A stretch of 64,000 bases of DNA from the NCBI GenBank assembly GCA_033782935.1, contig JAWQEG010000166.1, forward strand, positions 2,446,001-2,510,000, written 5' to 3'. Source of the stretch: Petrolisthes cinctipes (Eukaryota; Arthropoda; Malacostraca; Decapoda; Porcellanidae). Both the position numbers and the translations under genes were made by a program. Below are positions 1 to 7,600 of this stretch, piece by piece (position 1 is the stretch's first letter; each line of letters starts with the position of its first letter). The notes beneath the pieces were generated by a model. That model saw only the letters and a program-made list of their open reading frames with translations, did no database searches and was not told the origin of the DNA.

Positions 1-1557
1 AAATATCGAATTTTCGGGTGTTTAGGGCCAGAATTTGAGATATAAACGGGTACAGAAGATGCATGCACATATCGACTTTTGGGCACCTAAAAGATCGATT
101 TTCAGTATGTTTTTGGCCTGTATTTTGAAAATACTCTATCACGGAGTAGGCATGTACAGATACCTTCTGGGACCTCTAAATATCGAATTTTCGGGTGTTT
201 TGGGACTGAATTTGAGATATCGACTTTTTGGCACCTAAAAGATCGATTTTTAGCATGTTTTTAGCCTATATTTTGAAAATATTCTAGCACTGAGTAGGCA
301 TGTACAGATTGCTTCTGGGACCCCAAAATATTGAATTTTTGGGTGTTTTGAGCCTGAATTTGAGATATAAACGGGTACAGAAGATACATGCACATATTGA
401 CTTTGGGCACCTAAAAGATCGATTTTCAGTATGTTTTTGGCCTGTATTTTGAAAATACTCTAACACGGAGTAGGCATGTACAGATACCTTCTGGGACCTC
501 TAAATATAGAATTTTCGGGTGTTATGGGACTGAATTTGAGATATAGATTTTTTGGCACCTATAATATCGATTTTTAGCAAGTTTTTAGCCTATATTTTGA
601 AAATATTCTAGCACTGTGTAGGCATGTACAGATTGCTTCTGGGACCCCAAAATATTGAATTTTCGGGTGTTTTGAGCCTGAATTTGAGATATAAACGGGT
701 ACAGAAGATACATGCACATATTGACTTTTGGCATCTAAAATATCGATTTTCAGCATGTTTTGGGCCTGTATTTTGAAAATACTCTAACACTGAGTAGGCA
801 TGTACAGATTGCTTCTGGGACCCCAAAATATTGAATTTTCGGGTGTTTTGAGCCTGAATTTGAGATATAAACGGGTACTGAAGATGCATGCACATATCGA
901 CTTTTGGGCACCTAAAAGATCGATTTTCAGTATGTTTTGAGCATGTATTTTGAAAATACTCTAACACGGAGTAGGCATGTACAGATCGCTTCTGGGACCC
1001 CTAAATATCGAATTTTCGGGTGTTTTGGGACTGAATTTGAGATATCGACTGTTTGGCACCTAAAAGATCGATTTTTAGCATGTTTTTAGCCTATATTTTG
1101 AAAATATTCTAGCACTGAGTAGGCATGTACAGATTGCTTCTGGGACCCCAAAATATTGAATTTTCGGGTGTTTTGAGCCTGAATTTGAGATATAAACGGG
1201 TACAGAAGATACATGCACATATTGACTTTGGGCACCAAAAATATCGATTTTCAGCATGTTTTGGGCCTGAATTTTGAAAATACTCTAACACGGAGTAGGC
1301 ATGTACAGATTGCTTCTGGGACCCCAAAATATCGAATTTTCGGGTGTTTAGGGCCAGAATTTGAGATATAAACGGGTACAGAAGATGCATGCACATATCG
1401 ACTTTTGGGCACCTAAAAGATCGATTTTCAGTATGTTTTTGGCCTGTATTTTGAAAATACTCTATCACGGAGTAGGCATGTACAGATACCTTCTGGGACC
1501 TCTAAATATCGAATTTTCGGGTGTTTTGGGACTGAATTTGAGATATCGACTTTTTGG

Positions 1558-1733
1558 CACCTAAAAGATCGATTTTTAGCATGTTTTTAGCCTATATTTT
1601 GAAAATATTCTAGCACTGAGTAGGCATGTACAGATTGCTTCTGGGACCCCAAAATATTGAATTTTTGGGTGTTTTGAGCCTGAATTTGAGATATAAACGG
1701 GTACAGAAGATACATGCACATATTGACTTTGGG
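1558..1733. repeat. Satellite monomer A, 176 bp
   Basis: Type A opens with CACCTAAAAGATCG, has ATTTTTAGCATGTTTTTAGC, TATATTTTGAAAATATTC and CACTGAGTAGG, then ATTGCTTCTGGG and AATATTGAATTTT, and closes with GATACATGCACATATTGAC. Relative to B it carries TG where B has CG at four places (CACTGAG, GATTGCTT, TATTGAA, TATTGAC). Some A copies later lose 10 bp and become 166 bp long. Confidence 0.9.
1620..1635. other. Conserved block GTAGGCATGTACAGAT
   Basis: This 16-bp block is shared by A, B, C and their primed forms with few changes, while sequence on both sides differs between types. It contains the palindrome TGTACA. Its left part is removed in monomers with the CACTGTACAG 10-bp deletion, which keep TGTACA. 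It is a candidate for a conserved protein-contact site, an inference from conservation only. Confidence 0.5.
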
Positions 1734-1910
1734 CACCAAAAATATCGATTTTCAGCATGTTTTGGGCCTGAATTTTGAAAATACTCTAACACGGAGTAGG
1801 CATGTACAGATCGCTTCTGGGACCCCAAAATATCGAATTTTCGGGTGTTTAGGGCCAGAATTTGAGATATAAACGGGTACAGAAGATGCATGCACATATC
1901 GACTTTTGGG
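1734..1910. repeat. Satellite monomer B, 177 bp
   Basis: Type B opens with CACCAAAAATATCG, has TTGGGCCTGAATTTTG, AACACGGAGTAGG, GATCGCTTCTGGGACCCC, AAAATATCGAATTTTCGGG and GTGTTTAGGGCCAG, and closes with GATGCATGCACATATCGAC. It is the longest type and keeps the most CpG sites. 177 is 3 x 59, so a frame that is open in one full-length monomer can stay open through the next. It contains the palindrome TGCATGCA at 1887-1894. Confidence 0.9.
1824..1845. other. 22-bp imperfect dyad centred on TCGA in monomer B
   Basis: The segment has two-fold symmetry: outer arms CCC and GGG, inner arms AAA and TTT, and a TCGA centre, with 16 of 22 positions matching their reverse complement. In A the centre is TTGA, which weakens the symmetry. 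In C the left arm is CTC or CCC followed by TAAA. It sits in one of the best conserved parts of the monomer. A dimeric DNA-binding protein site or a structural element is possible but unproven. Confidence 0.6.
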
Positions 1911-1946
1911 CACCTAAAAGATCGATTTTCAGTATGTTTTTGGCCT

Positions 1947-1961
1947 GTATTTTGAAAATAC
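1947..1961. other. Perfect inverted repeat GTATTTT-G-AAAATAC in monomer C
   Basis: Two 7-bp arms flank a single G. The same position in A (1594-1608) reads ATATTTT-G-AAAATAT, also perfect, so the outer pair has changed on both sides together. Type B has GAATTTTGAAAATAC, which breaks one pair. B' has the perfect GTATTTT form. Seven C copies in the last 17 kb read GTATCTT and also lose one pair. Confidence 0.65.
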
Positions 1962-2042
1962 TCTAACACGGAGTAGGCATGTACAGATACCTTCTGGGAC
2001 CTCTAAATATCGAATTTTCGGGTGTTTTGGGACTGAATTTGT

Positions 2043-2048
2043 GATATC
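2043..2048. other. 29-bp deletion junction of monomer C (creates GATATC)
   Basis: In A and B, GATAT is followed by 29 bp that end in CATAT, then CGACTTTT. In C the two ATAT copies are collapsed to one, giving GATATCGAC. The lengths fit exactly: 177 minus 29 is 148. A 4-bp microhomology at the ends points to slippage or microhomology-mediated repair. The fused sequence GATATC is an EcoRV site. I find it in C monomers but not in standard A or B. Confidence 0.88.
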
Positions 2049-3060
2049 GATTTTTTGGCACCTAAAATGTCGATTTTTAGCATGTTTTTAGCCTATATTT
2101 TGAAAATATTCTAGCACTGTGTAGGCATGTACAGATTGCTTCTGGGACCCCAAAATATTGAATTTTCGGGTGTTTTGAGCCTGAATTTGAGATATAAACG
2201 GGTACAGAAGATACATGCACATATTGACTTTTGGCATCTAAAATATCGATTTTCAGCATGTTTTGGGCCTGTATTTTGAAAATACTCTAACCCTGAGTAG
2301 GCATGTACAGATTGCTTCTGGGACTCCAAAATATTGAATTTTCGGGTGTTTTGAGCCTGAATTTGAGATATAAACGGGTACTGAAGATGCATGCACATAT
2401 CGACTTTTGGGCACCTAAAAGATCGATTTTCAGTATGTTTTTGGCCTGTATTTTGAAAATACTCTAACACGGAGTAGGCATGTACAGATACCTTCTGGGA
2501 CCTCTAAATATCGAATTTTCGGGTGTTTTGGGACTGAATTTGAGATATCGATTTTTTGGCACCTAAAATGTCGATTTTTAGCATGTTTTTAGCCTATATT
2601 TTGAAAATATTCTAGCACTGTGTAGGCATGTACAGATTGCTTCTGGGACCCCAAAATATTGAATTTTCGGGTGTTTTGAGCCTGAATTTGAGATATAAAC
2701 GGGTACAGAAGATACATGCACATATTGACTTTGGGCACCAAAAATATCGATTTTCAGCATGTTTTGGGCCTGAATTTTGAAAATACTCTAACACGGAGTA
2801 GGCATGTACAGATTGCTTCTGGAACCCCAAAATATCGAGTTTTTGGGTGTTTAGGGCCAGAATTTGAGATATAAACGGGTACAGAAGATGCATGCACATA
2901 TCGACTTTTGGGCACCTAAAAGATCGATTTTCAGTATGTTTTTGGCCTGTATTTTGAAAATACTCTAACACGGAGTAGGCATGTACAGATCGCTTCTGGG
3001 ACCCCTAAATATCGAATTTTCGGGTGTTTTGGGACTGAATTTGAGATATCGATTTTTTGG

Positions 3061-3236
3061 CACCTAAAATGTCGATTTTTAGCATGTTTTTAGCCTATAT
3101 TTTGAAAATATTCTAGCACTGTGTAGGCATGTACAGATTGCTTCTGGGACCCCAAAATATTGAATTTTCGGGTGTTTTGAGCATGAATTTGATATATAAA
3201 CGGGTACAGAAGATACATGCACATATTGACTTTTGG
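3061..3236. repeat. Satellite monomer A', 176 bp
   Basis: Differs from A mainly in CACCTAAAATGTCG (A: AAAAGATCG) and CACTGTGTAGG (A: CACTGAGTAGG). Here it ends TATTGACTTTTGGCATC, the form typical of the first 10 kb; later copies read GACTTTGGGCATC. The GTGT in the middle provides the extra TGT that makes the 10-bp deletion to CACTGTACAG easy. Confidence 0.85.
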
Positions 3237-3413
3237 CATCTAAAATATCAATTTTCAGCATGTTTTGGGCCTGTATTTTGAAAATACTCTAACACTGAGT
3301 AGGCATGTACAGATTGCTTCTGGGACCCCAAAATATTGAATTTTCGGGTGTTTTGAGCCTGAATTTGAGATATAAACGGGTACTGAAGATGCATGCACAT
3401 ATCGACTTTTGTG
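3237..3413. repeat. Satellite monomer B', 177 bp, mosaic of A and B
   Basis: The first part (CATCTAAAATATCG, TTTTGGGCCTG) and the end (GATGCATGCACATATCGAC) follow B. The central part of about 90 bp, from CACTGAGTAGG through GATTGCTT, AATATTGAA and TTTTGAGCC to AAACGGGTAC, follows A base for base in the copies I compared. It closes with TACTGAAGATGC and TTTTGTGCACC, which are its own markers. A conversion or double exchange between A and B explains this best. Confidence 0.8.
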
Positions 3414-3561
3414 CACCTAAAAGATCGATTTTCAGTATGTTTTGAGCATGTATTTTGAAAATACTCTAACACGGAGTAGGCATGTACAGATCGCTTCTGG
3501 GACCCCTAAATATCGAATTTTCTGGTGTTTTGGGACTGAATTTGAGATATCGACTTTTTGG
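3414..3561. repeat. Satellite monomer C', 148 bp
   Basis: Carries the same 29-bp deletion as C, so both descend from one deleted monomer. Markers are GTATGTTTTGAGCATG (C: GTTTTTGGCCTG) and GATCGCTTCTGGGACCCC-TAAAT (C: GATACCTTCTGGGACCTC-TAAAT). It commonly follows B'. Confidence 0.85.
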
Positions 3562-4610
3562 CACCTAAAAGATCGATTTTTAGCATGTTTTTAGCCTATA
3601 TTTTGAAAATATTCTAGCACTGAGTAGGCATGTACAGATTGCTTCTGGGACCCCAAAATATTGAATTTTCGGGTGTTTTGAGCCTGAATTTGAGATATAA
3701 ACGGGTACAGAAGATACATGCACATATTGACTTTGGGCACCAAAAATATCGATTTTCAGCATGTTTTGGGCCTGAATTTTGAAAATACTCTAACACGGAG
3801 TAGGCATGTACAGATTGCTTCTGGGACCCCAAAATATCGAATTTTCGGGTGTTTATGGCCAGAATTTGAGATATAAACGGGTACAGAAGATGCATGCACA
3901 TATCGACTTTTGGGCACCTAAAAGATCGATTTTCAGTATGGTTTTGGCCTGTATTTTGAAAATACTCTAACACGGAGTAGGCATGTACAGATACCTTCTG
4001 GGACCTCTAAATATCGAATTTTCGGGTGTTTTGGGACTGAATTTGAGATATCGACTTTTTGGCACCTAAAAGATCGATTTTTAGCATGTTTTTAGCCTAT
4101 ATTTTGAAAATATTCTAGCACTGAGTAGGCATGTACAGATTGCTTCTGGGACCCCAAAATATTGAATTTTTGGGTGTTTTGAGCCTGAATTTGAGATATA
4201 AACGGGTACAGAAGATACATGCACATATTGACTTTGGGCACCAAAAATATCGATTTTCAGCATGTTTTGGGCCTGAATTTTGAAAATACTCTAACACGGA
4301 GTAGGCATGTACAGATCGCTTCTGGGACCCCAAAATATCGAATTTTCGGGTGTTTAGGGCCAGAATTTGAGATATAAACGGGTACAGAAGATGCATGCAC
4401 ATATCGACTTTTCGGCACCTAAAAGATCGATTTTCAGTATGTTTTTGGCCTGTATTTTGAAAATACTCTAACACGGAGTAGGCATGTACAGATCGCTTCT
4501 GGGACCCCTAAATATCGATTTTTCGGGTGTTTTGGGACTGAATTTGAGATATCGACTTTTTGGCACTTAAAAGATCGATTTTTAGCATGTTTTTAGCCTA
4601 TATTTTGAAA

Positions 4611-4632
4611 ATATTCTAGCACTGTACAGATT
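4611..4632. repeat. First monomer A with 10-bp deletion (CACTGTACAG)
   Basis: The usual CACTGTGTAGGCATGTACAG is reduced to CACTGTACAG, a loss of 10 bp between two TGT copies. The monomer becomes 166 bp and the HOR 491 bp. This is the only example I see before 10 kb. I counted about 29 more after 10 kb, at roughly 10120, 11260, 12250, 14570, 15551, 18357, 18821, 21483, 24148, 25306, 26464, 27457, 28273, 30259, 31580, 32570, 33388, 34525, 36344, 37838, 38829, 39646, 40784, 41776, 43446, 46118, 54799, 56613 and 59257. Confidence 0.88.
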
Positions 4633-7600
4633 GCTTCTGGGACCCCAAAATATTGAATTTTCGGGTGTTTTGAGCCTGAATTTGAGATATAAACGGGTAC
4701 AGAAGATACATGCACATATTGACTTTTGGCATCTAAAATATCGATTTTCAGCATGTTTTGGGCCTGTATTTTGAAAATACTCTATCCCTGAGTAGGCATG
4801 TACAGATTGCTTCTGGGACCCCAAAATATTGAATTTTCGGGTGTTTTGAGCCTGAATTTGAGATATAAACGGGTACTGAAGATGCATGCACATATCGACT
4901 TTTGTGCACCTAAAAGATCGATTTTCAGTATGTTTTGAGCATGTATTTTGAAAATACTCTAACACGGAGTAGGCATGTACAGATACCTTCTGGGACCTCT
5001 AAATATCGAATTTTCGGGTGTTTTGGGACTGAATTTGAGATATCGACTTTTTGGCACCTAAAATGTCGATTTTTAGCATGTTTTTAGCCTATATTTTGAA
5101 AATATTCTAGCACTGAGTAGGCATGTACAGATTGCTTCGGGGACCCCAAAATATTGAATTTTTGGGTGTTTTGAGCCTGAATTTGAGATATAAACGGGTA
5201 CAGAAGATACATGCACATATTGACTTTGGGCACCAAAAATATCGATTTTCAGCATGTTTTGGGCCTGAATTTTGAAAATACTCTAACACGGAGTAGGCAT
5301 GTACAGATCGCTTCTGGGACCCCAAAATATCGAATTTTCGGGTGTTTAGGGCCAGAATTTGAGATATAAACGGGTACAGAAGATGCATGCACATATCGAC
5401 TTTTGGGCACCTAAAAGATCGATTTTCAATATGTTTTTGGCCTGTATTTTGAAAATACTCTAACACGGAGTAGGCATGTACAGATACCTTCTGGGACCTC
5501 TAAATATCGAATTTTCGGGTGTTTTGGGACTGAATTTGAGATATCGATTTTTTGGCACCTAAAATGTCGATTTTTAGCATGTTTTTAGCCTATATTTTTT
5601 AAATATTCTAGCACTGTGTAAGCATGTACAGATTGCTTCTGGGACCCCAAAATATTGAATTTTCGGGTGTTTTGAGCCAGAATTTGAGATATAAACGGGT
5701 ACAGAAGATACATGCACATATTGACTTTTGGCATCTAAAATATCGATTTTCAGCATGTTTTGGGCCTGTATTTTGAAAATACTCTAACACTGAGTAGGCA
5801 TGTACAGATTGCTTCTGGGACCCCAAAATATTGAATTTTCGGGTGTTTTGAGCCTGAATTTGAGATATAAACGGGTACTGAAGATGCATGCACATATCGA
5901 CTTTTGGGCACCTAAAAGATCGATTTTCAGTATGTTTTTGGCCTGTATTTTGAAAATACTCTAACACGGAGTAGGCATGTACAGATACCTTCTGGGACCT
6001 CTAAATATCGAATTTTCGGGTGTTTTGGGACTGAATTTGAGATATCGACTTTTTGGCACCTAAAAGATCGATTTTTAGCATGTTTTTAGCCAATATTTTG
6101 AAAATATTCTAGCACTGAGTAGCATGTACAGATTGCTTCTGGGACCCCAAAATATTTAATTTTTGGGTGTTTTGAGCCTGAATTTGAGATATAAACGGGT
6201 ACAGAAGATACATGCACATATTGACTTTGGGCACCAAAAATATCTATTTTCAGCATGTTTTGGGCCTGAATTTTGAAAATACTCTAACACGGAGTAGGCA
6301 TGTACAGATCGCTTCTGGGACCCCAAAATATCGAATTTTCGGGTGTTTAGGGCCAGAATTTGAGATATAAACGGGTACAGAAGATGCATGCACATATCGA
6401 CTTTTGGGCACCTAAAAGATCGATTTTCAGTATGTTTTTGGCCTGTATTTTGAAAATACTCTAACACGGAGTAGGCATGTACAGATACCTTCTAGGACCT
6501 CTAAATATCGAATTTTCGGGTGTTTTGGGACTGAATTTGAGATATCGATTTTTTGGCACCTAAAATGTCGATTTTTAGCATGTTTTTAGCCTATATTTTG
6601 AAAATATTCTAGCACTGTGTAGGCATGTACAGATTGCTTCTGGGACCCCAAAATATTGAATTTTCGGGTGTTTTGAGCCTGAATTTGAGATATAAACGGG
6701 TACAGAAGATACATGCACATATTGACTTTTGGCATCTAAAATATCGATTTTCAGCATGTTTTGGGCCTGTATTTTGAAAATACTCTAACACGGAGTAGGC
6801 ATGTACAGATTGCTTCTCTGACCCCAAAATATCGAATTTTCGGGTGTTTAGGGCCAGAATTTGAGATATAAACGGGTACAGAAGATGCATGCACATATCG
6901 ACTTTTGGGCACCTAAAAGATCGATTTTCAGTATGTTTTTGGCCTGTATTTTGAAAATACTCTAACACGGAGTAGGCATGTACAGATACCTTTTGGGACC
7001 TCTAAATATCGAATTTTCGGGTGTTTTGGGACTGAATTTGAGATATCGACTTTTTGGCACCTAAAAGATCGATTTTTAGCATGTTTTTAGCCTATATTTT
7101 GAAAATATTCTAGCACTGAGTAGGCATGTACAGATTGCTTCGGGGACCCCAAAATATTGAATTTTTGGGTGTTTTGAGCCTGAATTTGAGATATAAACGG
7201 GTACAGAAGATACATGCAGATATTGACTTTGGGCACCAAAAATATCGATTTTAAGCATATTTTGGGCCTGAATTTTGAAAATACTCTAACACGGAGTAGG
7301 CATGTACAGATCGCTTCTGGGACCCCAAAATATCGAATTTTCGGGTGTTTAGTGCCAGAATTTGAGATATAAACGGGTACAGAAGATGCATGCACATATC
7401 GACTTTTGGGCACTTAAAGATCGATTTTCAGTATGTTTTTGGCCTGTATTTTGAAAATACTCTAACACGGAGTAGGCATGTACAGATACCTTCTGGGACC
7501 CCTAAATATCGAATTTTCGGGTGTTTTGGGACTGAATTTGAGATATCGATTTTTTGGCACCTAAAATGTCGATTTTTAGCATGTTTTTAGCCTATATTTT

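Larger units (their letters stand above)
1558..2058. repeat. Reference HOR unit, type 1 (A-B-C), 501 bp
   Basis: A good example of the basic unit: A 1558-1733 (176 bp), B 1734-1910 (177 bp) and C 1911-2058 (148 bp), summing to 501. Monomer starts were set at the CACC that opens each repeat. Since 501 is divisible by three, reading frames recur in every unit, which explains the ladder of similar ORFs. The unit is flanked by further units of the same or type 2 structure. Confidence 0.93.
1911..2058. repeat. Satellite monomer C, 148 bp, internally deleted
   Basis: Type C opens with CACCTAAAAGATCG, has CAGTATGTTTTTGGCC, GTATTTTGAAAATAC, AACACGGAGTAGG and the diagnostic GATACCTTCTGGGACCTC, then GTGTTTTGGGACTG. 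Compared with B it lacks 29 bp between GAGATAT and CGACTTTT. The deleted piece contains the AAACGGGTAC and GCATGC landmarks. The deletion is in nearly every C and C' in the window, so it predates the HOR. Confidence 0.9.
3061..3561. repeat. Reference HOR unit, type 2 (A'-B'-C'), 501 bp
   Basis: A' 3061-3236 (176 bp), B' 3237-3413 (177 bp) and C' 3414-3561 (148 bp). The unit length equals type 1, so the two families can stay in register and exchange. Type 2 units lie directly next to type 1 units throughout 1-10080. Markers include CACTGTGTAGG in A', CATCTAAAATATCG in B' and TTTTGAGCATG in C'. Confidence 0.88.

Noticed and set aside
35..238. Plus-strand 67-residue ORF, also seen near 1361, 51388, 52715, 54218, 59492 and 62526
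   Set aside because: In most copies it opens because TAACACGG has changed to TATCACGG (near 59592, to CGAACACGG), removing a stop codon in C. It is a frame accident in a satellite monomer.
1558..2058. Promoter elements such as TATA-like strings in the monomers
   Set aside because: AT-rich strings are expected in a sequence of about 60% AT. None is paired with a gene, so no promoter is called.
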